DNA of 64,000 nucleotides from Saururus chinensis. Lineage: Eukaryota > Streptophyta > Magnoliopsida > Piperales > Saururaceae. Made by a program: the position numbers and the translations under genes. Shown one piece after another: positions 1-12,163 of the stretch. Location of the stretch: positions 15,282,995 to 15,346,994 of the forward strand of contig CP141142.1 of NCBI GenBank assembly GCA_035235625.1, given 5' to 3'. Numbering within the stretch: position 1 is the first letter of the stretch; each line of letters opens with the position of its first letter. The notes below the pieces were generated by a model, which made no database searches, was not told the origin of the DNA, and saw only the letters and a list, made by a program, of their open reading frames with translations.

Positions 1-245
1 CACACAACCAATCAATTTTGAAATAACGTCAGCACTATGTTTCCAATTAGAAATCCATACTGAAACACTGTCAGCAATGCTGCAAAAATAGGTTTCTCCT
101 TATGATGCCAGATTGTATTAAAATACCATCAACAATCACCAGTTCAATAAGTGTACAATCAGTAAAAAGCCACAAAAACATACAAAAGAATTAGCATATT
201 ATTTTCATATAGCAAAAGACAGAATCCCCACCGAAAAGGTTTCAC

Positions 246-548
246 CAAATTGCCATTAGAGGTTTTGACCTTGAGAAAGGTATAAACACCAAAATCATCT
301 TCCTCTGTCGTCAAACAATGCCTCACTGGGGAGTCAACCAACCCAATCAAGCTGATGGAATTAAACAGCCCCTCCCTCCATTTGACCATGGTTGGCCGCT
401 GAAACTGGAGGGCATGCCGATAGACCAAACTCCTCCCATCACAGGAAGAATCCGACCTAGCATAAGATGTGAAGGACCGATGAAGAAATTGGAAAATAGA
501 GTTTCTTCCGAAGATTTTGTGGGCGAAAGTTTGGGAGTGGAAAGACAT
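246..548 (-). CDS. Putative OSB-like organellar ssDNA-binding protein, first coding exon (partial)
   Basis: An ATG at 548 opens 101 codons on the minus strand, with a possible splice donor (GTGAAA) just below 246. The first 40 or so residues are rich in Ser, Arg and Phe with few acidic residues, as in a mitochondrial or plastid transit peptide. They are followed by RPTMVKWREGLFNSISLIG and, further on, FGVYTFLKVK. The pattern W, N-x-(I/V)-x-LIG, then FGVYT-L-VK resembles the start of the OB-fold in plant organellar single-stranded DNA-binding proteins (OSB family), which bind ssDNA and restrain recombination of organelle genomes. The remaining exons would lie left of this point or outside the window, so the assignment rests on about 60 residues. 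An open but unrelated frame continues past the proposed donor to 159. The family call is from memory of the motif, not a search. Confidence 0.45.
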
Positions 549-2240
549 GCTGTAAACAGAGTCTGACTCGTGGCAAATTCTTACGATATTCCTTTGGTTG
601 TGTTATGATAGGATTCCAGCTCTTCGAACAAACTAAACAGAAGCTCCTCAAAATCCATCACATTCATTGCTTCAGCTTGTATATTGGCAATTGTAGTAGC
701 AGGGCAATCTGATGGTCATTTTTTTTGTCATCTGCGTTGAATCAGTCAGCTTTCATTCTTAAGATTGTTAAATAACAAAACAAACTAAAAGGATTTCTTA
801 TGCAAACATATAGCGTTGAGGTAGTAATTCTTAATTTAGTTATACAAATATAATTACATTATTTATGCCCCACCATTCACATACACAAAACATGGGTATA
901 AACAAAGCCTTTCTTTTTCCTGGGAAAAAATGCAGTGCCCTACATGTTCAAAAAACAATTTCATAGACAGATTAAGTTGACTACTACTATCACAATCATA
1001 AGTGAGTTTGCCACCTGATCAAGGTGCAAACAGAAGTGTCAAGTACGAAATCACTAGGACTTATCTAAAATGATATGAATTGCTCAGAAGATGTCACTTT
1101 AAACCAATGAAGCACAAAATCCTAGATATCTCAATTCAATATCAAGAAAAATAATATAAATTGCACACACCTGACTCACCTACCGAAAACAGAAGTTTAG
1201 ACCTCGGCAATATATTCAATATTGTTGGTTATAAGCATCCTGCAATCCCACCTGTTCAGAACGGAATGAAGAATCGTATGAAAATAATTTGCAAGATAAT
1301 ATGAATGCTGAACTCGTTGGTCTAAGCTGAATCCAATAAAAGATTCAAACATTTAATGCCCAGTTTTAATTGTAAAAGTATTTCAACAATACTTCCAAAT
1401 CAGTGTCTGTTCCAAACAAGCACTATTACGTTTTGTTGAGAAGACATAAGACAATTCTGAATGCACATACATTCTCTTAGAAAATTCAACTGGATATTCG
1501 GTAAATTCTATTAGTGAACATAAGGCTCAATGTTAGCCACACTAGTAAATAAAGCAGGCCCAACCCCATCACTATTAGCAAAAAAATAACAAAATTTGAT
1601 CCTGACAAATAGATGATAAATCAAAGGGTAGATTTGAATAAGAATCCTAAAGAATCATCAACTACAAATACCATTATGCTTCTTCAAATAAATTGGCACA
1701 TTGACTCAGTACAAAACACGGCCTGCTTAACATAGCTGCTATGCAGTCCACTGTCATTCTACAACATCCAAATACACAAGATTTGTGACCAGAAGTAAAG
1801 GGACCAGAATAAGACCATACAAGGCTTTCTCTGAAATGAAGTAAAAAAAGAGTGCAGACAGGCAATAATCGACCAGTGATCATGACTACGAATTGAAATA
1901 AGGAAAATGTCCTGAAGCACATCTTAATTCAAACATGACTCTCCTACCGATAGTCCTAAAGGAGGTTGCAGTGGAAGGTCTCAGGCCAGATTCCATTAGA
2001 ACCTAGCAATCCACGTCCTAAAGGAGCTTGCAGTGGAAGCTAGGGTTTTCAATACCTGTAGAAGAACGTAGCAACCCGGTCGCGAATGAAACTCTTTCCG
2101 TGGACGAACCACAACCATGGACGATAACCAAAATCCGGCACGACTGCCTCCAGCTCTCACCAACGTAGAGAGATAACTAGAATGAGAGAGAGAGAGAGAG
2201 ATGAAGAAGATGAGCACGGACGAAGAGTAAGAGGAAAAAG
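549..2240 (-). other. Possible 5' leader and leader intron of the OSB-like gene
   Basis: No convincing coding exon is seen here. Near 2180-2205 the minus strand has a CT microsatellite followed by GAGCTGGAGGC-type sequence and a splice-donor-like CTACAG/GTATTG at about 2053, which looks like a plant 5' untranslated leader ending in an intron. If it belongs to the OSB-like exon at 548, the leader carries an intron of roughly 1.4 kb. Just upstream of 548, at about 651-573, there is a 26-codon open frame beginning MDFEELLFSLFEEL that could be an upstream ORF. The link between leader and exon is inferred from strand and spacing only. Confidence 0.25.
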
Positions 2241-2456
2241 TAGGCGAGGGCTGTATGCAAGAGATGGCAGTGCCCACGACTGCCGGCGATGACCCAGACG
2301 ACGGAGGCGGAGACGACAGGTTTCCCCCGCGTTAGGAGAAGGAAATTTCTTCACCGCGATTTTCGACGGAAAGTATTTTCCCAGCCAAATGTTTTCCTGC
2401 CTGTGCGGCCCTCTGGGCGGATTTTGGGTTTGTGTCGGGATTTTCATCTCCCAATC

Positions 2457-2947
2457 TAGGGCTGCTTCTTGGGTCGGGTCAGGTCGGGTTTTACAGGACC
2501 CAACCCGACTCGAGATAGGAACCAAGTTCTTTGGACCCGACCCGACCCGGGATAAGAACCGAAAATTTTTGAACCTGACCCAATCCGAAATAAGACCCTA
2601 AAAACCCAAAAATTGAAATAGGAACCGAGATTGTATCTTGGGTCGGGTTGGTTCCAATATTTTAATCTAATTTACCATATAATAAATTGATTTTATTAAT
2701 AAAAAATTATAAAAATTTATATAACTAAGGTTAAATATATTTTTATAAGTTAATTAGGAACTTGGGTCGGTTCGGGTCAGTTCTTGGGTTTTTATATACC
2801 AAACCCAACCCGACCCAAGATTTACTCGGGTTTTTTTTTCTTGGACCCAACCCGACCCAAGATAGGACCCGACCCGACCCAACCCGGGTCAATTTCGGGT
2901 CGGTTCCATCCGGATCGGTCCGCGTCCGGGTTTTTGAAGCAGCCCTA
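2457..2947. mobile_element. hAT-superfamily MITE with GGGTCGGGT-rich interior
   Basis: The element begins TAGGGCTGCTTC and ends with its exact reverse complement GAAGCAGCCCTA, giving 12-bp terminal inverted repeats. It is flanked on both sides by the 8-bp direct repeat TCCCAATC (2449-2456 and 2948-2955). An 8-bp duplication with TAGGG-type ends is characteristic of hAT transposons. The 491-bp length and absence of any transposase make it a non-autonomous miniature element. Its interior carries many copies of GGGTCGGGT near the left end and CCCGACCC towards both ends, so it can fold back on itself. Open frames here, rich in Pro, Thr, Gly and Arg, are by-products of this repeat. Confidence 0.85.
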
Positions 2948-3129
2948 TCCCAATCCCGTTCCTGTTTTGCTTGGCCGGCACTTGTCCCTTTCTTCCTTCT
3001 GGTTATTCTCATTACGAGTACCATGCTTGTTATACTTTACTTGAATTTATTCAAAGTTATTAGGACCATTGAAAGCATAGCCTACTGTTGCATACAACAT
3101 TATCTCTTCGTAAGAGTGAATATGGAATG

Positions 3130-3540
3130 TTATTAAATGCCCTTGAGCCCCCATAATTTAATTGTGCCTTTGAGTTTAGATCTTATAATCTCCAACTTAA
3201 CTAGGTTAGATTAGTATTATAGTAACTCTTAATTGATAGGGTTCAATCCTATTTCCCTTAATGAATAATTTACGTGCCCTTTAGCTGAACTCTTAGTAAG
3301 TGGATCTACAATATTATATTTTAGCTTTACACACTAAATAAAAATAATTATACATGAGAGTAATTATTTTATAGTATTGTGTTTACAATAAATGTAGTAA
3401 AACTTACCATTATGCAAATTACTGTATGCCTTGCTCAGCAAATTTGTTGTCACAATGTATACAAATAAGATACATGGGTTTTGGCCACATTGTCATATCC
3501 TCTAAGAAATTATTTAGCCACTAAGCCTCTTTGTCTATTG
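3130..3540 (-). mobile_element. Old Copia fragment (RNase H end)
   Basis: On the minus strand a short stretch around 3285-3320 reads as NIVDPLTK, the end-of-RNase-H signature of Ty1/Copia polyproteins (ADPLTK). The sequence around it is heavily decayed and no LTR could be matched to it. It is a fossil distinct from the Copia copy that begins further right. Confidence 0.4.
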
Positions 3541-3579
3541 CAGAATGGCCAGACCAGCGAAAGCGAGGTGGGATGGGGG

Positions 3580-4275
3580 TGATGCACCAATCAAAAATCA
3601 GTCTTTTCATTAATCTAAAATAATCATTCATAAAACTCAATTGATTAAGCAATAAATCATATCCAATCAAATAGCCATGCATATAAGAAACACAAATCAA
3701 ATCAATATCATACTGACCTTTGGTGAACCAGCCCTTGCACACCCTTGAATCCTTCAGCCCGCACACACTAATCACAAGAACAACAAGTAATAGAAAGAGG
3801 ATTACCTTTATGTGTTGATCTCTCACAAACTGAAGCTCTTGGATTAAAGAAATCTCAACAACAATAGCCCCTTGAATCAGCCTTCACGTCCCAATCAATG
3901 GAGAAGCCCTTCTCCTTGATGTGGCTTGCCAATGGAGTGAGAATGGATAGGTAGAAGGGGCGGCCAGCAAGGGATTCCTCCCAAACAAGGGCTAGCCGAA
4001 CCAAGGGAGAAGAAGGGCGGCAGCTGATTGGGAGAGATGAGAGAAAAAGGGAAGGGGGCGGACTACTCTAGGGCATCCCCTCCTCTCCCATGCTTCCCCT
4101 ATTTATACCCCTTACCTTCCTTTCTTATGTGGGCCTATAAGTGGGCTGTTTTGATTTGGGCTTTCTTGCTTCATTTCTTCATGTTCAACTTGAGGGTTAT
4201 ACACAATGGGAGCGGGCTCTGTCTCTTAGAGCCCGTGGAGGCGTGGATCCCCTACACATGGCTAAGTCCGCAACA
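3580..4275 (-). repeat. 3' LTR of the minus-strand Copia fossil
   Basis: The segment lies about 280 bp downstream, in minus-strand sense, of the Copia RNase H end, where a 3' LTR is expected. Read on the minus strand it starts TGTTGCGGACTTAG and ends GGTGCATCA, with a TATA box (TATAAATA) at 4100-4107. The flanks are only loosely alike (GGGGG and GGGTT), so the ends are approximate. No matching 5' LTR is present in the window. Confidence 0.45.
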
Positions 4276-4558
4276 GGGTTGACCTCTCGCTAACCATGAG
4301 TCCCACCATCGACACATAATTCGCACATTTGGGCCCCACAACGCAATAAACACGACCTAGTCGAATGCCTAGTGTGCATGTGTGATGTCGGTGGGTCCCA
4401 ATTGAATTAGTGTAATGAAGGCACATGTGGGGTCGGCGCAACCACCCATACCACCCTTGGACCCTATGGCTCATACTGTTTCACCTAGACCACGACAACA
4501 TTGGACCAACCGGGCCCGAGCCCATACCATGGTCCAACAACGACTTGCACTAGTCCTA

Positions 4559-4802
4559 TCAAAGACCAATGCTATAAGCGTGCTTAGAAAGTAGATCCGA
4601 CATTAAGGCCTTAGTGAATGGATTAACCAACATCTCAGTAGTACGAAGATGACTCACAGTCACATTTCCCCTCTGTAGCATTTCAAAGATGTAATAGTAA
4701 TGCACCTCAATATACTTACCTCTGGCACTGATCTCCCCATTTTTAAGTGTCAACACTGTTGCCAAATTATCATAATACATCTGGATAAGAGCATCAGTCC
4801 AG
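4559..4802 (-). mobile_element. Copia fossil, RNase H C-terminal segment
   Basis: The minus-strand frame contains LIQMYYDNLATVLTL, then GKYIEVHYYYIFEML and LVNPFTKAL. This is the conserved order of Ty1/Copia RNase H: the DN-x-A catalytic block, the KHIEIRYHFIRE-like block and the ADPLTKAL-like terminus. It is one side of a Copia element opened by the Athila-like insertion whose left LTR starts at 4808; the other side resumes at 12164. Broken. Confidence 0.8.
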
Positions 4803-4807
4803 CCTTC

Positions 4808-6199
4808 TGATCGTTTATAATTAAACCCTTTGCAAGTGTACAAGGTAATTGTACTAGGATAAGTATTTAAGGGTTGTCAAACCTCAGGGACGGATGGATT
4901 ATCACTAAATCCAAAGAGGAATTTGCTGATTAAAAACTAAAATAAACTTAAACTTTAATTAAGTAAAGGAAAGAAATCAACTAGTTTAAAAATAAGAGAT
5001 TAATATGATGGAAAATACTTAGGAAACCGAATCCATTATAGAACCATAACAATTCCTTAACTTTTAATCTAAATCTAGTGTGAATATGAACAAGTATTCT
5101 CAGCTACAAGCTAGAATTACTTTAGAAAGAATCATTAATTAAATTTCATGGCATGAACTATCTTTGACAATAGCATGAATCATCTACACTAAACTAGCCA
5201 TTGGCATGACTCGTCTAATCTTAGTATAACTCATCCAAGTCATTAATTATCTGAACATTAAAACTATTGTATGACCATCTCATCTAAATCACAGAAATTA
5301 GAATTGATGCAAATATCAAAACCACATCAATCTATCATCTACAAGACAATAAATCAACATAGACTTGAATAAACATTAAAAACTCTTCCATTAAAAAGAA
5401 AATCTTTATCATACAATTGTCATCATTCACAACTGAGATCTAAATTAAAAAGAAAAGAAACTGAAACTTATCTATAGCTTCATCAACTCCTAAGTAAAAG
5501 AAAAGTCTAGCCTTCTATTATAGAATAAAGCACTTGAATCTCTATTGAAAGCTTTGAGTTCTCTTCCATCTTCTTCTTTCTTTTTCTCTTTAGAAAATTT
5601 ATTGGAATCCTCCAATTTCAAGCATAAGAGATGTAGGAAAAAGTTCTATATGAAAAGGATTCAAAATTGGCTCAAACAAGGAAACTGCGCGTTGTCCCGT
5701 TTGAATGCCTATACTGTGTTTTTCTTCAAAATCACGTTATCCCGTTTGATACTTCAAACTCCCCGTTCGAACGGCTACACTGTTTCTGCAATCTAGACAG
5801 TTTTTCTAGACAGTCCATTTTTTGTACATTAAGCTCTTTCTTTCATGTCCATATTGATTTCCAACTTATTTATAACTCCGAAAAGTTGTTCAAATCACTT
5901 TAAAACATGTCAAGACAATTTTGAATTATTCCAAACAACGTCCAAGTACCTCGATAAGTGCACTTTACCTATAAAACATAAAATATCATATTTTAGACAT
6001 GTAGAATATAACTAAAATTCCAACTTGATTTAAATACATATCTAAACTACTAATAACTACAAAATTATTAATAATTAAACTAAAATACTAATATCTATCT
6101 TAATCTAAATAAACTATAACTAACTCAAAATTAACCTAATCTATACTAGCAAATAAGGTAAAAAGACATATAAAATAAATATGTATTTCATACTTATCA
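4808..6199 (-). repeat. Left LTR (3' LTR) of the Athila-like element
   Basis: This copy matches 10724-12158 nearly throughout and shares both termini. It is shorter mainly because the right copy has an extra block of about 20 bp near 11645 containing a repeated CCCGTTCGAATGCC. The palindromic motif CCGTTCGAACGG occurs near 5764. Confidence 0.92.
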
Positions 6200-7935
6200 A
6201 ATACCCCCAAACCTATATTTTGCTAGTTCTCGAGCAAAACAAAAACAAAATAAAACTACTAATCTAGAAAAATAAATAAAAGCCACTTTCGTAGGGAATC
6301 ACGATTGCATTTAGCGTATTCAACAAACCTTTAAACCCCTAGGTGTCCCTAGTTGGACGAGTTGTGTCTTTTGAGGGTTTGCAGTAATGATACCCACAAA
6401 CATCAAAACCTAAAAAAAAAAAACAAGAAAACAAAAATTTGAAAAACAATCTTCTCTTAAAAACATATAACTATTTTTAAAAAGAACCTACCACAAATAC
6501 TTGAAACAAGTAAACAATTAAGATCTGATCACTTTCAAGTAAGGAATAACCATTTTATAACCCCATCTTAGAAATAATTGTACAACTACATATTTACATT
6601 TCAAAAACATAAAATGTAGAAACTTTGTAGTCATACAATTTCATTCTTTATTAACAAGCATATCTTATGTAACCCATTAACCAAGCTCATTAAAGTTCAC
6701 TAACTCGAAAATATAACAATGACAATCGTTCATCCTTAGCATCTCATAATAAACCCTAATGTAATAGCGTTCAAATTTTAATTAAATTTAGGGAATAAGA
6801 GCATAATATACATCAAAATATGACTTGTGCAATACTTAGTTTTATTAGGCTTTCTAAATAGTCTATGTAACAAGTGTTAGTCATAAAAGAATTTATTTCA
6901 ACTTTTCACCTTTTGACGCGATCCCTTATACTTGCCTAAGCACAAGGTCCGGTTACTAAGTAAAAAATAAAACAAACCTTTACTTTTTTTTTCATCATCA
7001 ATTTTTTTTTCATTCAATCTATATTTTTTTCAATTTTTTTTTCATTCTTTTTTTTCATAATTTTTTTTTCAAATAAAAGCTAAGCATAAAGATCTATCAT
7101 AAAATATTAAAAATTACTCAATTGCCAAGTTTTCAAAAATATATGCTCAATGAAAGATATCCCACTAAGATTACAAGTAATAAATCATAAAATTATATTC
7201 CTACAAGTTTCAAGTGTGTGAAATGTGATTTAAAAATATAAGCATAATTATTCAAGATAAAGAGAATAAAATAGAAATTACTCACTTAATCATTTTCATC
7301 ACTTAATTAATTACTTGAACTTTCTTCATTAAATTGATCTCTTTTAAAAACAAACATATACTTTTAAAAGAAAATAAGCGATAAAACCCACTTAAAAGAA
7401 AAAAAATAAAATAAAAACAAAAAATACTCTAAAACATCCTAAAAGAAAAATAAGAAATAAAAATATCTTTCTACACCTCCAAACCTAAACTGAATATTGT
7501 TCTCAATGTTAAGAAAATATATAGTACAATGACAAGAATAAGTAAGAGAGGGAAAGAAAGATATCACCTGAAAGCATAACTAATCCACTAATCTGAAAAG
7601 TGAAGTACATAGGTTTGGAGAAACGAAATAAATATAAGTAATGAGCATTCCCCCAAACCTAAAATATTATATCCCATAAAAGAAGAAAAACTATAATGAG
7701 AAAAAAAACTGAGAAAAGAAGTAAATAAAGCCTAAATGAAGCAAAGAAAATAAACAAAAGGAAGGAAAAGAAATATATCAAAAACATGGGTTGCCTCCCA
7801 AGAAGCACTAAGTTTATTGTCTTTAGCCAGACATTGTCAACATTCTCAAATATATCAGGGCGGCTGGTAGATATTAGCATTGGCTCTTCTCTTAAGTCTC
7901 CAAAAAGATGATGCAGAAAAATTAGAAGGCATGAC
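6200..7935 (-). other. Non-coding 3' internal region of the Athila-like element
   Basis: About 1.7 kb of very AT-rich sequence lies between the protease frame and the 3' LTR, with long T and A runs around 6985-7070 and 7380-7450. This is where pol would normally sit, but no polymerase motif is visible in any frame. Confidence 0.6.
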
Positions 7936-8781
7936 TTAATTATGGGCTGATGCTACAAAAGATGGACCTCTATCATAAGCATCAAATCTAAAATTGTCTA
8001 CCATAAAACATTCAGCATTAGAAGTTGCAGGCAAATGGTTAGACATATCAAAAACCTTTAGTTGCACTTTTATGTTCCCAAAAGTCATCTCCATTACCCC
8101 CGTCCTACAATTTATGCATGCATTAGCTGTGGCAAGAAAAGGGCGACCTAGAATGATAGGAATCTGATATGTGGGGTTGGCATCGGTTTCCATATCTAAG
8201 ACAATAAAATCAACATGGAAAAAGAACCAGTCAACCTTCACTAAGACATCCTCAATGACTCCTCGAGGCTTACGCACAGAATGGTCAGCTAGCTGCAATG
8301 TAACTGATGTAGGCTGCAATTCACCTAACCCTAGTTTCTCATACACTGAGTAAGGGAGTAGATTGACACTCGCGCCAAGGTCATGGAGGGCTCTATGAAT
8401 GGAGTGATCACCTATTACACATGAAATAGTTGGTACTACAGGGTCCTTATACTTAGGTGGGGTGTCAAACTTCAAAAGAGAGCTTACTTGCTCGGTGAGA
8501 AAGACCTTCTTAGACACATGGGCCTTGGATTTACGCTTTTGAGTGCATAGGTATTTGAAGAACTTAGCATAAGCAGGGACTTGCTTAATGGCTTCTAAGA
8601 GGGGGAGATTAATTTTGACTTGTTTGAAAGTCTCAATAAGCTCATCAATCCTAGTTGTGCTCTTTCTAAATGGTGGCCATGTCAAGACACCGAGGAAAAG
8701 GTGCCCTAGGGATATATGATTTATCGGAAGTGGTCTTAGACTATGGCTCTGAGGAAGGGGAAGGAGATACAAACTCCTCAT
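7936..8781 (-). mobile_element. Protease segment of the Athila-like element
   Basis: The frame includes HDLGASVNLLPYSVYEKLG, the aspartic-protease active-site region (DLGAS in place of D-S/T-G), and later the flap and ILGRPFLATA block typical of Athila/Tat proteases. In the intact family the protease cuts the gag-pol polyprotein. It reads open over most of the domain; the element as a whole is broken. Confidence 0.85.
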
Positions 8782-9163
8782 GTGGTGTACTAACTTTTAC
8801 TTGAGGTTCATTAGGGGTTGCCCCCTCTAACTCCTCACTCCTATCATCTTTCACTGGTGTCCCCCCAATACTTTTATCAACAATCCTCCCTCTCCTCATG
8901 GTCATTATGGAATTAACTTGTTCATTAGAGGGAGAAGCTCCCTCTACCTAAAATTGACCTTTAGGGTTTGGTAGGGGTTGACTTGGCAACGTCCCCATCT
9001 CTCTCTTGTTAATAACATTAGCTAGTTGTCCAATTTGGGTTTCTAACTTTGCTATAGATTGTGTGTGAGAGTGGAGGAGTTGGGATTAAGATTGAAGACC
9101 TTGCAGGGCACTCAAGACCTTTTCTTCAAAACTTGGACTCCTATTGGGTTGGATATACGAAGG

Positions 9164-10426
9164 TTACACTTGAGGTTGGTGGATAGGGGTTGGTAGGACT
9201 TGGAATGGTTGCCTAGGGGGTTGGTTACCCATAACCCCTTGATTTTGTGTCCACCAAGAAAAGTTAGGATGATTCCTCCACCCAGGGTTATATGTGTTTG
9301 AAAATAGATTGTTCTCAACCCTAGGGAAGGATTGGGTGACATTCACATGGTCTTGGACAAGTTCAGGAAATTGAGAGGCAGAGGGGCACTCAATGATAGT
9401 ATGGGTTGGGCTAAGGCATATTGTGCATGCATCTTGAGTGAAGGGAGTGGGCTGATGGGTTGAAGTTAGAAGAAGGTCCAGCTTCCTACTCAAAGTATCA
9501 ACTTTAGAGGATATGTTTAATGGGTTTTTGACTTCATACAAGCCACCCCTAGAGGGGGCATTGTTCAAGGTAGATAATCCACTCTCATTTCTATTCAACG
9601 TAGCATGTTGAAGAGAATTTTCACTCAAGTCCTCAAAAAGTTTCTATGCCTCATTTTCATTTTTTAACAAAAAGGTACCCCCACAACTTGCATAAACAAG
9701 ATGATGGTTTTGTTTAGTAAGACCCTCATAAAAATGTTGCACTAATTGCCACTTAGGGATAACATAATGAGGACATCTCCTAAGAAGGTCCTTAAGTCTA
9801 TCCCAAGTCTCATGGAACTGTTCAGTGGGAAGTTGGGTAAAAGTGGTTATAGCCTTTCTCATTTGGTTGGTCTTACCTATGGGGAAGTACTTTTTGAGGA
9901 ACTCTTGTTTCATTTGGGCCCATGTTGTGATAGTGTCTGGCTCTAATGAGTGAAGTCATTCCTTAGCTTTATCTTTCAATGTGAAAGGAAAAAGGCAAAG
10001 TTTAACAGCTTCATCGGTTAATTTTGAGAGCTTAAAAATTGTGCATAGTTCTAAGAAGTCATCTAGGTGCCTATACGGGTTTTCATTATTAAGCCCATAA
10101 AAAGATGAAAGCATTTGAATGACATTGGGCTTAATCTCATAATTTTGAGCAGCAACCGCTGACAACCTAATGCATGAAGGGGAGGTGTACTCATTGGGAG
10201 TGTAATACTCCCTTAGAGCTTTGAGTGGTGCATCTACCAACTGATGTTCAGCCATGATGGGGGTAAAAGTAGTGTGGGTGGAGGAATTGGTGGGAGAGTT
10301 TGGGGGTGTAGGGATGTAGGTCGAGGGCAACTCAGCTCTCCTAGATGTCCACTCAGGCTCAGGGTCAAATGGTACTAATTGCGGGAGTAAGGAGCCACGA
10401 CCACGCATACACCACAAACACACCAC
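9164..10426 (-). mobile_element. Gag region of the Athila-like element
   Basis: The minus-strand frames show ALREYYTPNEYTSPSCI, the FYGLNNENPYRHLDDFLE block and CLFPFTLKDKAKE, then MKQEFLKKYFP and the YEGLTKQNHHLV block. These are, in order, hallmarks of the Retrotrans_gag domain of Athila/Tat elements. A cysteine-containing stretch near 9400-9440 (CTICLSPTH) may be the nucleocapsid zinc knuckle. The region is interrupted in several places. Gag would form the virus-like particle in a working relative. Confidence 0.85.
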
Positions 10427-10723
10427 ACAATTTTAATTATAAAAAGGGGAAGAATAAGCAAAAACTAACTAAGAAAAGAACTAATATAAAGAGAAAAAAA
10501 GATCTTGCAAACCGAAGAGAAGCACTATGCTTGTCGATGTCCACTTGTGGCCACAAGTGTAGAGACCACGATCTTCAACTCAGCTTACAAGATCAAATTG
10601 AAAGAAGGTAATAAACTAAGAGTAACCTAAAAACTAAAGTAACTGAAACTAAAGTAGCTATAATTATCCTAATACTGATTTAGTAACAAATCAACACCGT
10701 CCCCGGCAACAGTACCAAAAACT

Positions 10724-12158
10724 TGATCGTTTATAATTAAACCCTTTCCAAGTGTACAGGATAATTGTACTAGGATAAGTATTTAAGGGTTGTCGAACCT
10801 CAGGGATGGATGGATTATTACTGAATCTAAAGAGGAATTTGCTTATTGAAAACTAAAACAAACTTAAACTTTAATTAAGTAAAGGAAAGAAATCAACTAG
10901 TTTAAAAATAAGAGATTAATATGATGGAAATTACATAGGAAAGCGAATCCACTATAGAACCATAATAATTCTTTAACTTTTAATCTAAATTTAGTGTGAA
11001 TATGAACAAGCATTCTCAGCTACAAGCTAGAATTAATTTAGAAAGAATCATTAATTAAATTCCATGGCATGAACTATCTTCGACAATAGCATGAATTATC
11101 TACACTAAACTAGCCATTGGCATGACTCGTCTAATCTTAGTATAACTCATCCAAGTCATTAATTATTTGAACATTAAACCTATTGTATGACATCTCATCT
11201 AAATCACAGAAATTAGAATTGATGCAAATATCAAAACAACATCAATCTATCATCTACAAGACAATAAATCAACATAGACTTGAATAAACATTAAAAACTC
11301 TTCCATTAAAAAGGAAATCTTTATCATACAATTGTCATCATTCACAACTGAGATCTAAATTAAAAAAAAAAAGAAACTGAAACTTATCTATAGCTTCATC
11401 AACTCCTAAGTAAAAGAAAAGTCTAGCCTTCTATTATAGAATAAAGCACTTGAATCTCCATTGAAAGCTTTGAGTTCTCTTCCATCTTCTTCTTCCTTTT
11501 TCTCTTCAGAAAAATCTATTGGAATCCTCCAATTTCAAGCCAAATATGTCTTTACATAGGCGTAAGAGCCGTAGGAAGAATTTCTATATGAAAAGGATTC
11601 AAAATTGGCTCAAACAAGGAAACTGCATGTTGTCCCGTTCGAATGCCCTGCATGCCCGTTCGAATGCCTATATTGTGTTTTTCTTCAAAATCACGTTATC
11701 CTGTTTGATACTTCAAACTCCCCGTTTGAACGGCTACACTGTTTCTGCAATTTGGACAATTTTTCTAGACAGTCCATTTTCTGTTCATTAAGCTCTTTCT
11801 TTCATGTCCATATTGATTTCCAACTTGTTTATAATTCCGAAACATGATCCAAATCACTTTAAAACATGTCAAGACTATTTTGAATTATTCCAAACATAGT
11901 CCAAGTACCTCGATAAGTGCACTTTACCTACAAAATATAAAATATCATATTTTAGACATGTAGAATATAACTAAAATTCCAACTTGATTTAAATACATAT
12001 CTAAACTACTAATAACTACAAAATTATTAATAATTAAACTAAAATATTAATATCTATGTTAATCTAAATAAACTATAATTAACTCAAAATTAACCTAATC
12101 TATACTAGCAAACAAGGTAAAAAGGCATATAAAATAGATATATATTTCATACTTATCA
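10724..12158 (-). repeat. Right LTR (5' LTR) of the Athila-like element
   Basis: Direct copy of 4808-6199. Its minus-strand end abuts the primer-binding site. The 5-bp repeat CCTTC follows at 12159. It carries three copies of a CCGTTCGAATGCC-like motif around 11632-11672. Confidence 0.92.
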
Positions 12159-12163
12159 CCTTC

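Larger units (their letters stand above)
4808..12158 (-). mobile_element. Athila-like Ty3/gypsy LTR element carrying gag and protease only
   Basis: Two direct LTRs (4808-6199 and 10724-12158) start TGATCGTTTA and end ACTTATCA. A 5-bp target duplication CCTTC lies just outside each end (4803-4807 and 12159-12163). On the minus strand the 5' LTR is followed by a primer-binding region (about 10700-10722) containing GTTGCCGGGGA, as in Athila/Tat elements. A polypurine tract with GGTTTGGGGGTA sits next to the 3' LTR. The coding part (7936-10426) gives gag and an aspartic protease with the DLGAS active-site block; I find no reverse transcriptase, RNase H or integrase. The 7.35-kb element is thus a non-autonomous fossil with several breaks, inserted into an older Copia RNase H. 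The LTRs are still closely similar, so this is among the younger insertions in the window. Confidence 0.9.

Noticed and set aside
2389-3136. Open frames rich in Pro, Thr, Gly and Arg on both strands
   Set aside because: They largely run through the hAT MITE, and both strands read open because of the GGGTCGGGT repeats.
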